This document shows, one piece after another, positions 46,095-57,616 of a stretch of DNA of 64,000 nucleotides. This DNA comes from Conchocele bisecta (lineage: Eukaryota; Mollusca; Bivalvia; Lucinida; Thyasiridae). The notes beneath the pieces were generated by a model. That model was not told the origin of the DNA. It did not search any database and saw only the letters and a list, made by a program, of their open reading frames with translations. Position 1 is the first letter of the stretch, and each line of letters opens with the position of its first letter. Made by a program: the position numbers and the translations under genes. Location: assembly GCA_029237695.1 (NCBI GenBank), contig JAQRGA010000054.1, forward strand, positions 226,001 through 290,000, written 5' to 3'.

Positions 46095-48935
46095 ACCGTC
46101 ACCTAATAATTGAAGATGATTTGTGTACATGTTGATGAGTTAAGGGGGCTTTTATGGACCGGCCCAAACATCCCCCCCCCCCCCCCAGACTACTTATCTT
46201 GCATCTGATTTGTATTTATGGTGACGAGTTTAGAGGGGTGGGGTGGATTATTGTATTATTATTCAAAGTCCTTCCCCGACCCGACCCCACCTAATAATTA
46301 TCTTGCCGCAGATGTGTGTGCATGTTGACGAATTGAGAGTGGGGGGGATTATGGGCCGGCCCAAAGTCCCCCCACCCCCTGTACTACTTATCTTGCATCT
46401 GATTTGTATTTATGGTTACAAGTTTTGAGGGGGGGATATGGACCATCCCAAAGTCCCCCCCTCCCCCCACCCTCACCTAATACTTGCAGCTGATTTGTGT
46501 GCATGTTGACGAGTTGAGGTTGGGGGGGGTGGGGGGGGGGGATTATGGGGCCGGCCCAAAGTCCCCCCACCCCCACCCCTACTTATTATATTGCATCTGA
46601 TTTTGTATTTATGGTGACCAGTTCAGAGGGGTGGGGTTGGATTATTGAATTATTATTCACAGTCCTCCCCCCACCCCCCCTAATAATTATCTTGCCGCTG
46701 ATGTGTATGCATGTCGACAGGCGGGTGTGGGGGGGATTATGGGCCGGCCCAAAGTCCCCCCCCCCCTGTACTACTTATCTTGCATCTGATTTGTATTTAT
46801 GGTTTTTAGGGGGGTGGATATACTTTTTTTATGGCCTAATGTAAATATCAATGTTTTGGCAAAGGAAAACAGGATTGAATACGTGGCTAATCCTGTATTC
46901 TAGAAAGTGCTTATGTTATATTAATTTCCTGTAGTGCTAACTTTAGCCCACTACATTCTAAGGATACACCAAATGGCAAATTATAATTATATTTCTTCTT
47001 TCTCCATATATTTGAACCGTCTGGAGGTAATTTGAACTGCCTCATTGGAATAATTTAAATGAACGGTCAGAATATATAATGTCCTAGAGATACAAGGAAA
47101 AGTAGAACAAATGTAATTATTATGAATCTTGAATAGCCCCTTCAGAATGTAAATGGTTAATATAGATTTTCTAGTACCAGAATGTCAAAATGCTATTAAC
47201 CAAAGCACAGCATATACAACTGAGCTGATGAATACCAGACCAGCAATATAAGCCAAGCCATGTAAAACATTGTGTTGTTCTCAACCTTCACTGCATATTA
47301 TGCGCATCATCTCACTAAACTACTGTTTGTTCAATGTATTCCCCCCCCCCCTCTCAACTGGTTAACACGCACACACATCAGCTGCACAATAAGTATTAGG
47401 TGGGGGGGGGGACTTTGGGCCGGTCCATATTCCCCCCCTCTCAACTTTTTACGATGTACACAACTCGCCTGCACAATAAGTATTAGGGGCGGGGGACATT
47501 CGGCCAACTCATATTCCTCCCTCTCGTCTCATTACCATGCATACAGGGCAGCTGCACAATAATGAGTAAGGCCGGCCCAAACTCCCCCCATCTGAACTTG
47601 TCACATTGAATACAAATCAGCTGCCAGATAAGTAATTGGGGGGGGGGGGGTGCGGGGGGGGGGGGGGACTTTGGGCCGGTCCATATTCCACCCACCCCAC
47701 CCCCACCCTCTCAACTTGTTACCATGTACACAACTCACCTGCACAATAAGTATTAGGGGCGGGGGACATACGGCCAGCTCATATTCTTCCCTCTCGACTC
47801 ATTACCATGCACACAAGTCAGCTGCACAATAATTATTAAGTAATTGGGAGGTGGGGGGGGACTTTGGGCCGGCCCATATTCCCCCCCCCTCTCAACTTGT
47901 TACCATGTACACAACTCACCTGCACAATAAGTATTAGGGGCGGGGGACATTCGGCCAGCTCATATTTCCCCCCCCCCCCCGCCCTCTCGACTCATTACAA
48001 TGCACACAACACAAGTCAGCTGCACACTAATTGGGGGGGGGGACTTTTACATTGGCCCATATTCCTCCTCTCAACTGGTTAGCACGCACACAAATCAGCT
48101 GCAAAATAAGTATTGATGGGGGAGGGGGACTATAAGTACAATAAGTATTAGATTTGGGCTGGCCAATATCCCCCCCCCCCTCTCAACTGGTTACCACAAA
48201 CAAAAATCAGCTGTACAATAAGTATTAGATAGGGGGGGGGGGACTGTGGGCCGGCCCATATTCCCCCCCCACCCCTCTCAACTTGTTACCATGTACACAA
48301 CTCACCTGCACGATAAGTATTAGGGGCGGGGGACATTCGGCCAGCTCATATTCCCCACTCTCGACTCTCAACTCATTACCATGCTCACAAATCAGCTGCA
48401 CAATAATTATTAGTGGTGGTGGGCCCAAACTCATCCCCCTCCCAAACTCCGGCCCAACAAACTCCCGCCCCCCCCCCCCCCCCCCCCCCCCCCCATCTGA
48501 ACTTGTCACATTGAATACAAATCAGCTGCAAGATAAGTAATTTGTGGGGGGGGTGGGGGGACTTTGGGCCGGGCCGGCCCATATCTCCCCCCCCTCAACT
48601 GTTTAACACGCACACAAAGCAGCTGCACGATAAGTATTGATGGGGGTGGGGGACTTTGGGCCGGCCCATATTCTCCCCTCTCAACTCATTACCATGCACA
48701 CAAATCAGCTGCACAATAATTATTAAGTGGTGGGTGGAGGGGGGGACTTTGGGCCGGCCCAAACTCCCCCCCCCCCACCTCTAATCAGCTGCACAATAAG
48801 TATTAACCCCAACCTGGCCCATATCCCCCCTCCCCCCACCCCCTACATCTGAATTCATCACTATTACCCTATGTCTTTTTTCTTTTCTTACTACATTCTG
48901 AAAAATAAATCGGGTTGGGCGGGGGGGGGGGGTGG

Positions 48936-48969
<34 letters not shown>

Positions 48970-49065
48970 AATTGACTAGTTGAAAATCCCCCCGGGGGGA
49001 TTTTGGGCTGGTCCAAACTCCCCCCAGGGGGGATTTCTGACTGGAAGGGAAAGTGGCCTGTTACA
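45551..49065. mobile_element. 3.5 kb fold-back-like element of opposed poly-C/poly-G arrays
   Basis: The left half (about 45.6-46.85 kb) holds tandem units reading 'cttatcttgcatctgatttg', 'atggtgacgagtt', then a G run and 'ttatgggccggcccaaagt' with a C run. The right half (about 47.27-49.0 kb) holds the reverse-oriented form 'actttgggccggcccat', C run, 'ctcaacttgttaccatg' and 'gcacaataagtattagg'. The outer ends are inverted too: 'caactagtcaactttcccc' near 45602 and 'aaattgactagttgaaaatc' near 48969. Poly-C at 46016-46094 and poly-G near 48919-48968 are extreme. It interrupts a SINE-like repeat. There is no coding capacity beyond low-complexity frames. It resembles Foldback elements in design. 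Confidence 0.7.
45746..45795. repeat. (AT)n microsatellite
   Basis: About 20 AT dinucleotides inside the left end of the fold-back-like element. Confidence 0.9.
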
Positions 49066-49135
49066 CCGGCCTTAAATGACCTAAGCTGTTGATAGGCTGT
49101 TAAATAATCTCAATAAACAAACAAACAAAACCACC
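49066..49135 (+). repeat. 3' piece of the split SINE-like repeat
   Basis: 'ccggccttaaatgacctaag', 'ctgttgataggctgttaaat' and the 'aataaacaaacaaac' tail continue the repeat cut at 45550. Confidence 0.75.
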
Positions 49136-49409
49136 GCCCGGTTTGTATATGACCTTGCTATTGAATGGACTTAAAATTCCAATCCATCAATCACTCCATC
49201 AACAGTCACAAGCAGATGGCCACATATTTATAGAAACTGTTTATTGTCCATGTGCTTCCTTGGTTATCTCCTTTGGTGTTGTTAGTCGTGGATTATATTG
49301 AGTCAACACATACAAAACACGCAGCTTGGCATATATAGTTGGCGTATGCTTGGTGCTGCATTCTTGGCTATGCAGTCAGATCATTGTATGCATTGTTAGC
49401 ACATTGTTG

Positions 49410-49505
49410 ACAGGTAATATATGGGATTTAGTACCAAACTAATTGACCCGGCCTTAAATGACCTTAGCTGTTCATAGGCCGTTAAACCCCAACAAACAAA
49501 CAAAC
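49410..49505 (+). repeat. SINE-like 3' end, uninterrupted
   Basis: 'gggatttagtaccaaac', 'aattgacccggccttaaatg', 'ataggccgttaaacccc' and (aacaa)n form the intact reference for the copy split at 45550/49066. A diverged 'cagtctgatcagggcctact' repeat follows at 49580. Confidence 0.65.
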
Positions 49506-50123
49506 ACATTGTTGACTGACAAAAGATAGCTTGCAACGTTTGCAACCATTGCAATACCAGATCAGCCTGCGCATTCACACAGTCTGATCAGGGCCTACTC
49601 TGTCCCCATTCAGTCAATGAAATAGCCGTCCCGTCATCAGCAAACAATCAGATTCTATTTGTAATGTGTGGACCGGATCAGGATATTCTAATTTCAGGGC
49701 AGTTAGACTTGGCCAATCAAACTGCATCGTTTGGAAAACATGCTCATTTCTCATGCTCAAAATCATGAAGTTTGATTCGTCGAGGCCGAGCTGTGCTGAG
49801 TCACGGCCAATCAAACTGCGTGATTTAGAGTACGAGTTTGGAGAAGGTGCTCTGGGGCTACGCTTGCTATGTATGTTGGGTTGTGTGTATCTTATTGAGT
49901 TGGTGCATATGGTTCTGTTTTAAATTGTTAGTTTTTACGTTATTATTTCTTCATATGGAAAATGCATGGCAATAAAAGTATCAATTTTTACCACAGTTCT
50001 CCTCTTTTTTGTTATTTGTTCTTAATTTTGATCGGTTTCATTGCTATTTATCTCCGATGATAATATACATTCATGTGCACGAAGAACCCACGAGCATCTT
50101 GAAGTAGTTGTATGCCAGTTTTA

Positions 50124-50185
50124 CAGTGGAACTTCTCTAAACTGAACACCCTGTCCAGGGTGTCCGGGTTAGAGAGGTTCCACTG
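50124..50185. mobile_element. 62 bp miniature TA-flanked element
   Basis: CAGTGGAACTTCTCTAAACTG and its inverted partner meet almost back to back, with TA on both sides (50122-50123 and 50186-50187). The ends match those of the 1008 bp element at 8981. It amounts to two terminal repeats with almost no interior. Confidence 0.8.
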
Positions 50186-51070
50186 TAGTACCAAGTGAGG
50201 AAGGGGAAGGTACTTGTATCTATCTCGATGTAATTTCATTAATACTGATTTTCAAGATTTCTCTTTGATTTTTATGAAAATTTCATGATTTTTTTATATA
50301 CCCCAAATTGAATAGTTGCCACCCTGTCCGTCCGTCCGTCCGTCCGTCCGGACTAACATTTTGGGTTTATGGGCTATTTGTTCTTTAAAAGATCAAAGGA
50401 ATAGCCCCTAAACTACAAAGGACTAGGGCCTATACGGAATAAGTCTATTGTATTCTATTGTCTTAGGCTCCTCCTCCTAGCCCCTAAACCCCCAATGTTT
50501 GCCCGGGCGCCCGAGATCTGTCAGAGATTTGCGTTCAAGTTTCTGGGTACCTACGATCTATTCCGTTCTGATTTTGTGATTTTCTCCCCAATGCAGCAGG
50601 TTAAAACGTGATCGAACACGTTTGCCCGGCCTTATATAACCTTAGCTGTTGATAGGCCGTTAAACAACAATAAACAAACTATCTCTGTAACCATACGTCG
50701 GATTGACTTGAAACTTTTGTAATCATCCATATTTTCATTCTATAGACCACCCACGCAGCCCCTGTGCCCAAGGTTAAATGGTTGGAAAGTTGTGTTAAAG
50801 TTTCAAGGTCATTGAACTTCAAGCATGCTTGGTCACCAAGTTGGTGTCCAAATAATGATATAGATAGGATAATTTTCAGTTCTCATTGAACTGGTAACTA
50901 TAAATTGATCAGAAGATCTAAATAATAGATATTCTGCATCTTACTAGCAGAAACACACAAGTCTTCTCAATGCATGGCGGTTATATTTTGGGAGGGGGCC
51001 TAGTGATTCTGGTATGGCGAGGACCTGGCATCAGATCAGGATTATTCTGATTTCAGGGCTGAATATCTAG
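50186..51070 (+). repeat. SINE-like fragments and 'cttgaaac' module
   Basis: (tccg)n at 50328-50350, a SINE 3' end at 50560-50680 ('gttctgattttgtgattttc', 'gatcgaacacg', 'ataggccgttaaacaac'), a 'gacttgaaacttttgt' module at 50700-50790 and a SINE middle part at 50990-51065. No gene is seen. Confidence 0.5.
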
Positions 51071-51076
51071 CTTTTT

Positions 51077-51845
51077 AGCTCACCTGAGCGAAGCTCATGT
51101 GAGCTATTGTTACCACAATGTGTCCGTCCGGGCACACATTAGGGTACTTATGTGGCTAGCCCCACAGGGTTATGGACTTAGTAAAGGATAGAGTTGGTTA
51201 CAATTAGCCACCTAAAAAATCCTTTTATGTGGCTAAAAATCGTTTTATGTGGCTAATATTTAACATGTGATAAGCCACATAAGTATCCATTTGTAAGAAC
51301 GTCCGTCCGTCCGTCCGTCCGTCCGTGAACATTTTCAAACGTCTTCTCCTCGGTAACCATTGGGCCTATAGTCACCAAACTTCATGGTCATGGTCCTTAG
51401 GTAAGGGGATTACAAAATTGTTAAAATGACGTCACTACGTAATCCAAGATGGCCGCCGTCTAAAAATAGCACAAAGTCTTCAAAAATCTTCTTCTCAAGA
51501 ACCGCCAACCGGATTTCGACAAAACTTGGTAACAATGATCGATGTACAATACTCTTTCAAAGTTATTAAAATGGTGACCCCGGGGTCAAAAATGGGCGTG
51601 ACCCGTGGTGTCAAATTGATGTCAAATTTTATTTTTTGACCAAATATGGTCATGTCATATATCAAATCGAAGGTATCAACGAGAAGATCACTCTGGTTAT
51701 GTCATCCAAGATGGTCGCCGAAAGGTCAAAAGGTCGTTCTTTTATTAGAGATTTCAAAATTCTTCTTCACATGAACCGCTTGGCCCATGCTAGCCAAACT
51801 TAAAAGTTATGGTCCATGAGTGAAGCCTTTTCAGATTTGTTAAAA
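51077..51845 (+). mobile_element. Helitron-like element copy 3, 3' truncated
   Basis: It has the same 5' hairpin (51077-51105), interrupted tccg run, and 1.3 internal units including 'gcacaaagtcttcaaaaatc' and 'aagatggtcgccg'. It stops abruptly inside a unit at 51845, where a Tc1 transposase fragment begins. The 3' hairpin is missing. A 147 bp MITE sits in its tccg run. Confidence 0.7.
51142..51288. mobile_element. 147 bp MITE nested in Helitron-like copy 3
   Basis: GGGTACTTATGTGGCT at 51142 and AGCCACATAAGTATCC ending at 51288 are inverted, with one mismatch. 'tatgtggcta' also occurs twice inside. Copies 1 and 2 have a continuous tccgtc run here, showing that the segment was inserted. A clear target duplication is not visible. 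Confidence 0.7.
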
Positions 51846-52484
51846 TGGTGCTAGGTTATTGTGGTCGCGACGTCATTTGTATTGGCGGCGGGTTGAGTGG
51901 AACCGAGTTCTCTTTACTGACGAATCTCGGTTCACACTCAGCCATGCAGATGGTAGGCTACGCGTATATATACGCAAAAACGAGAGATTCGCCGATTGCT
52001 GTGTGGTTGAGAGGGACAGGTTCGGGGGAGGGAGTGTAATGGTGTGGGGTGTGATCATGGGGAACCGTAAGACTGAGTCGTGGTCATACAGGGCAATCTC
52101 AATGCACAGCGCTACATTGCTGAGGTGCTAACTCCTCATGCAATGCCTTTCATTCGCCACCACGGCCCTGGTATACCATTGCAGCAAGACAATGCCCACT
52201 CGCACACAGCCAGAATCATAACTCAATACCTGGTTCGTAACAATGTCGACGTCCTTCCATGGCCTGCGGTTTCCCCTGATCTCAATCCAATCGAGCACGT
52301 CTGGGATGAGGTGGGTCGTAAGGCGAGGGCTAATCACCAAATTGACAACATTCGAGATCTGACACTGGCTTTACAACAAGAATGGAGGAATCTGCCAAAC
52401 GCACTAATTCTGCGTTACGTCATGTCCATGCGCCTTAGAATTATGGCGTGTATTCATGCAAATGGTGGCCACACACGATATTAA
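51846..52484 (+). pseudogene. Tc1-family transposase remnant (DD34E)
   Basis: Two adjacent frames encode the catalytic half of a Tc1/mariner transposase. The first (51859 to about 52078) gives WRRVEWNRVLFTDESRF and the conserved GGGSVMVWG block. The second (from about 52080) gives NAQRYIAEVL, LQQDNAHSHTA and PWPAVSPDLNPIEHVWDE, ending CIHANGGHTRY. The triad is the Asp of FTDES, the Asp of QDNAH and the Glu of PIEHVW. I count 34 residues between the last two, so it is the DD34E class. The helix-turn-helix half is missing, and a one-base frameshift near 52078 separates first and second Asp. Terminal repeats were not seen. It is inactive as assembled. Confidence 0.92.
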
Positions 52485-53396
52485 TCATACAGAATACAAT
52501 GGAAGTTTTTTAGAGAGAAATCATCAAGCCCTAAACCTTTTAAATACTTGTAAAAAAAAAATCAGATTTTTGATTTTGACCCCTCCCGAATTCGCCGTGA
52601 TGTCGCTCGAAATCTTTTAATCGCAACAAAATTTTGTCAACTGATATGGATTCACAAATGATTAAACTTCATTTTCTGTACAGGTTTTAGTACCACCATC
52701 CTTATAGATTTCCAGAAATCTTTCCCTGAATATGGCGGGACGTTTCTACTGTTGCTCAGTATAGTATACCAGTATAATTTTGCTGCTCAAACTTTGTTTA
52801 ATGGCTCGAATTGTATCCTTAGATAACCATATCGTAGGCAACTCTTGTAGCTACAATTCTCCATACTTGAACATATACACTGTCGTATGAACATGTTACG
52901 TTTACTATTCTCCATCCTTGAACATATGCAATCTCCCTTATCACATCGCAGATTTTCGCCGATATTGATTTCGAGAAAAAATATAATAATTTTCTTTCAT
53001 TCTTTGAGGTCACAAGTTGACAAGAAATTCAGTGCTCCTGCGGAATTCAATTCCGCTTGAGCCATGGTATTTTCGTAAATTTTCAGCAAGCAAATTGACA
53101 CCAATTCGACCAGAGTAGTACTGATCAGATCTGCACTGTTCGCCATTCCATCATTGAACCATCCATCATGCTTCTAACAAGCAATATAGGTCGTTATCAG
53201 GCTGCAGTAGTGCGCTATTTGATCAGGAGATGCACTGGTCACATCTCCAGCAGGCAGCCCCATTTCTTCCGTCACAACCACAGTTATAGTGTAGTATTCA
53301 TATACATGTACATGTACATCTATAAACGGTTCTACTATATAATGTATAGCTATGTGTCTGTGTACATAAAGTAAATGTGCCATAAGTGTTTTTAAG
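52485..53396 (+). other. Stretch without recognised gene
   Basis: AT-rich. A 'tactgatcagatctgcactg' type repeat lies near 53120, with a related 'ggagatgcactggtcac' at 53224. No coding signal. Confidence 0.3.
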
Positions 53397-53400
53397 TTAA

Positions 53401-55166
53401 AGGTGCATGTCCACTCAGTAGGCACAAACTGTTCTTTATAGGAATTAAATAAGTGTATAATTGTGTCACTATTCCACCAGTTCTAAAAATTGCAAGTGCC
53501 CGCTATACATATATAATCATTTAGTAATAGTTATTTTACTGATAGTGACGCGCGGTGGTATCAGTCTATTTTCATATGCAAATGAGGCATGCTATTGTTT
53601 AATTATAATATTTAAATGCGTCACCTGAAAAAATAATATTTTTGACACATTGTATAAAAGTTGTCCATTGCACACCAAAACATAAATACAGAGAATAAAT
53701 AATAATGTCCATTAACATTTTAAGGAAACACGGTTATCGCCCCTGATATATGTGTGGAAATTTACGTCTGACATAAAATGTATACTATTGCCAATCAATA
53801 CGTGGGGCAATGGTAATGGAATGTTTAGTTTGCCAGAAAACGTCTCCGATAATGTTCCTGATATACAATCAAGTGAGTGAGTGAGTGAATAGGGTTTAAC
53901 GTCCGCTTTTCTGACATAGAGGTACAAGCCTCAGGGAGTCTACACGCAGACGGGTCAACGGGGTCGTGTCTCGTATCCACCTGTCTGAGGGGGGTAAATC
54001 CCAACTTCAGAACTCAATATTTACAATCAAAATATATATTCAGTCCTGAAATTAGAACAACCTGATCTGGTGCCAGGCCCTCGCCACACCAGCATCATTT
54101 ATCCAATCCCCTAAAAGTAATAGGATTAGCGCTAATCTTACTTTTATATATGGGGCATAGCCTGACTCATCTCATTGATATACAATCAAAGTACTGAAAG
54201 TACTGAACATAGGGTACTACAAGAATTCCGCCACGGAAGCGGTGTCGCGCCTGAAAATGCCTTGTTGGTACAAAACAATGTTGTAGCAGGATTTTTGTTA
54301 AAGTTTCTGCATTACTTTGACATCGCCATGTTTACTTCTGTTTTGTGAATGAAATAGTTGGCCCCGGATCGAGTATATTAAAACATACAAATGACGTCAT
54401 TGGGGAAACCGCTGACAAAATTGTCAATGTACGGAAGCCCAAACTTGTTAGATTTTTTGTTTGTCGTATTTTCAGTACTTGCATTAATATGGGTATTAAT
54501 CTACGCTGGATGTGTTATACTGTCATTAATTTGTTCCCTGAATGTAATGTATCACTTACTGACTTATTGACCCCCTTCCCTGAACGTAGAATTGACACTC
54601 ATGTTGGCGTGTATTGGCCACCATAGACAAATGTCAATCAGGCAGAATTCGGGAATGTCACTAAAATCCGCTGTAAATCCATCGATAGAATGAGGATTAA
54701 CATCAGTTAGACCCACACGTGCGAGTTTGGGTCAACAACTAGCTGTAACCCCTTGATATCGTTTGTGTGTTGAACGCGTCGCGTGTTTACACGTGGAGAG
54801 TGGAGAGTATTCGGAGGGGAGTTAACTCTGCCGAAAACTATAGCCTGTTACTAAATTTAGCGATGACCGCCCGATTTGTGACGCAAATGGGGGCAAAATA
54901 ATCCGATGTATTTTTGTACGTAGAACATCCATTGTTGATATTGTTCAGTGCAAGTAGTTTTTCATAATATTATTTTCAATTAGCGGTTGCGTATGACAGT
55001 TAAACGTTGAGTAACACAATGCATTTTGTTGTTATGGTTACTCCAAGATATCACTACGGACTATCCCATCGAGGGGGTCTGGGGCGTGGCTAACTGTCCG
55101 AGGCGATTCCAATACATAGGTTACCCTACATGAAAACAGCTGTGCCTACTGAGTGGGCATGCACCT
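53401..55166. mobile_element. 1766 bp TTAA-flanked TIR element (piggyBac- or Kolobok-type)
   Basis: The left end starts AGGTGCATGTCCACTCAGTA, and the inverted right end finishes TACTGAGTGGGCATGCACCT. TTAA flanks both (53397-53400 and 55167-55170). The TTAA target points to piggyBac or Kolobok. A frame of 93 codons at 54345-54626 shows no recognised transposase motif, so it is probably non-autonomous or decayed. A SINE-like repeat is nested on the minus strand at 53868-54180. Fragments of the same family are at 27061 and 35645. Confidence 0.85.
53868..54180 (-). repeat. SINE-like repeat with ACTC tail, minus strand
   Basis: Reverse complement of the 3' two-thirds of the element at 37085: (gtga)n, 'gaatagggtttaacgtccgc', 'ctgatctggtgccaggccct' and 'taggattagcgctaatctta'. 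It lies inside the TTAA element, so it inserted later. Confidence 0.8.
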
Positions 55167-55392
55167 TTAAAGAAATCATACCAACATGGGGGATTCTACT
55201 ATAGAGTCAGAGATACCGCGGTATGCGGTTAACTCACTGCAGTTCAACGTCATTCATTCGGCTTATAATTAAGGGTGGGAATTGGCTCGAACACCTTCCA
55301 TACCCGGTTAAATGTGTGCCAAACATTTGTTATAGTGTTTCGGTTACGATTGACTGCTGGGGTTATGTAAACGCGTTTTGCAGCACAGCACA
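55167..55392 (+). other. Spacer between two transposons
   Basis: It contains 'taagggtgggaattggct', also seen in diverged form near 1665, and 'cgtcattcattcggc' like 44529. No gene. Confidence 0.3.
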
Positions 55393-56244
55393 TGGGGCCC
55401 GTTTCACTAAACTTCTTACGATAAGAAATTATCGTACGAACTTCTTAGGCGCATTTTACCGTTTCACTAACGTCAATTTCGTGCGAACTTTCTTGCGAAG
55501 TTCGTAACTTTCCTCGTAAGACTGCGATAGGTATTGGGCTGTCGTATGAAGATTTGTTAGCGCAAGAATAACATCGCCATCAAATCGGTGGTGCATATTA
55601 TGCCCTATATATTTCGCCCTATCCTTCCGTCTGTCTTTTTTATAAGTTTTGGTCTTTCCGTCTGTCTGTTCGTGTGTTTATTTTTTGGAAGTCTTTGTAA
55701 GTTTCTCAAATCACTTTGGGGGCGCTAAGTGCGTAAACATACCGGATTATCTAGCTTTAGTTGCTGATCAGTTAGCCAGCAAATGCAACCCAGATATAAC
55801 GTGGCTTATATAGTAGTGACTCACTATACTTGTAGCTGTTGATCAGTTAGTGCAGCAAATGCAGCAAATGCAGCCTGATATAACGTGGCTTATAGAATAG
55901 TGACTCACTATACTTGTACCTAATATATTGTAAGTAATATATATGTAATTTGTTGTCATATTAGGAATATTACCCATGTCCGTCTAATGTTCGCAGCCAT
56001 TTCCAGAACATTTTCAGAAAATAACATTTTTTTTTGTTACTGTATGCTATATGGTACATCGAGTTGTCATCTCCGCCAACTTTGTATGTACAGCCATCTT
56101 ACAGTTTCGACCGTTTGACACGTACGGCAAATAATATGACAGAAAAAGTATTACAATGTGGTGCAATACATTATAGCCAGATATGACAACATCGTGCTAT
56201 AAATATTATGCCAGAAATATATACAAACAACAGGTAAAGGTCAT

Positions 56245-56440
56245 GTAAGGCCTGGCCAACTGGTTCGATCCCGTGTTCATCCTGCTGCATTGGGAAAGGG
56301 GGATCCCAAAATCAGAACGGAATATTTACATCGAAAAAAATATATATTCAGCCCTGAAATTAGAATAACCGACCTGGTTCCAGGTCCATACCACACCAAA
56401 GCCACTTGGCCCCTTCCCCTAAATGTAATAGGAAATAAGA
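56245..56440 (-). repeat. SINE-like repeat, minus strand
   Basis: Reverse complement of the family: 'gatcccgtgttcatcctgct', 'cagaacggaatatttacatc' and 'ccaggtccataccacacc', then 'ccacttggccccttcccct'. It is nested inside the PIF/Harbinger-like element. Confidence 0.75.
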
Positions 56441-56639
56441 CATTGTATATAAGTGTGATGAAAACAACCAATAGGACATTGCACACACTTGTATTTATGG
56501 GTATGTCAAATTGTTTGTGGTATGTGTCAAACGCCACAAGAGGTAAACGTTACTCATGGATTGCATATACTAAGATGGCCAATATAGCAACTCCATGACC
56601 CGTATAGTATACAGTACAAGCTAAAGCAAATACAAATCA

Positions 56640-57060
56640 CATTTGAGATCATCAAAGACTCAACCACTTGAAACTTTGCAGACATTGGTTACCCTGCGCT
56701 ACCTGGCGAAGGGCGAGTTCTACTCCGAGGCTGGCGACATCCACGGTGTCTCTAGGAGTTCGGTTTCTCGGTGTATTAATGATGTTGTCACACCCATCAT
56801 GATCGACTGGACAACATTAGTTTTCCCTCCGAGGAATAAGACCCGGCCAACTGTAAAAATGCCTTTACTGTGTGGCCAGGATTCCGAACACCCTGGGCGC
56901 CATGGATGGGACACTCAGTGTCAGTCCAATTCACATTCCTAGTTTGCAGCATGCTGGACTAAGGAAGTTGATTTGACAGCTGTCGTCTGGTTGTCAAATT
57001 CGGACCGGAAGTTTACATTCAAAGGGCTTGATGGATTTCCAATACTGAATAATTCTTAAG
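56640..57060 (+). pseudogene. PIF/Harbinger transposase fragment
   Basis: The frame at 56643-56942 encodes PLETLQTLVTLRYLAKGEFY followed by EAGDIHGVSRSSVSRCIND, which matches the N-terminal helix-turn-helix region of HARBI1-type transposases. Near 56895 a shifted frame gives NTLGAMDGTLSVSPIHIPS, containing the conserved Gly-Ala-x-Asp-Gly-Thr with the first catalytic Asp. The middle and the second and third acidic residues were not found. A frameshift lies between the two parts. It is non-functional as assembled. Confidence 0.75.
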
Positions 57061-57616
57061 AAGTTCGTAACTTAAGAAATTTCGCACGCACGTAAGAAGT
57101 TCGCAAGAAATTTGTACGAAATATATCGTAGACGTAAGAAAGTTTGTAGCGTAAGAAGTTTAGTGAAACGGGCCACAGCACAGGTGTTTGAACAGATGGT
57201 CAGTATGTTGATGTCATATGGGTATTTTGGGTAGATTTGGATGGATTTCTTTGGTTTTTGGTAATTTATCATAGTTTTGTGCAACTACAAATGCTCAATC
57301 ATTACACATGGCAGAACTCCTCAATTATCTACACATTCACCATTCCGAACTTTCGGACACCTTCTATACTGTCAAAATACACACAAAGAAACAAAAGAAT
57401 GAAACCTTTTTCAATAATTGGCCAATGAAATTTCCAACAGGCATTGCTTTCATACCGATTATATCATCAATGTTCAACCGCAAACTCCAAATTCGGGTTC
57501 TATCGATTCAGGAGACATATATCAATCTGCTGATGCTGATAGAATACGTAAACTGCGTTTATCTGTTCTTACATTTAAGACATTAAACTCCATACAATTG
57601 CGATATTTTCAGGCGA

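Larger units (their letters stand above)
55393..57174. mobile_element. PIF/Harbinger-like element, about 1.78 kb
   Basis: The inverted ends share GGCCCGTTTCACTAAACTTC (left from 55396, right ending 57174), followed on both sides by imperfect 'gtaagaagttcg'-type inverted subrepeats. The 8 bases ACAGCACA occur on both flanks (55385-55392 and 57175-57182), although 3 bp would be expected for this superfamily. Inside are a decayed transposase (56640-57060) and a minus-strand SINE-like copy (56245-56440). Most of the transposase is missing. Confidence 0.75.

Noticed and set aside
45606..48582. Gly/Pro-rich frames on both strands
   Set aside because: They come from poly-C and poly-G tracts in the fold-back-like element.
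54345..54626. 93 codon frame in the TTAA element as a transposase
   Set aside because: No DDE-type or Cys motifs are visible. It is kept only as an unrecognised frame inside the element.
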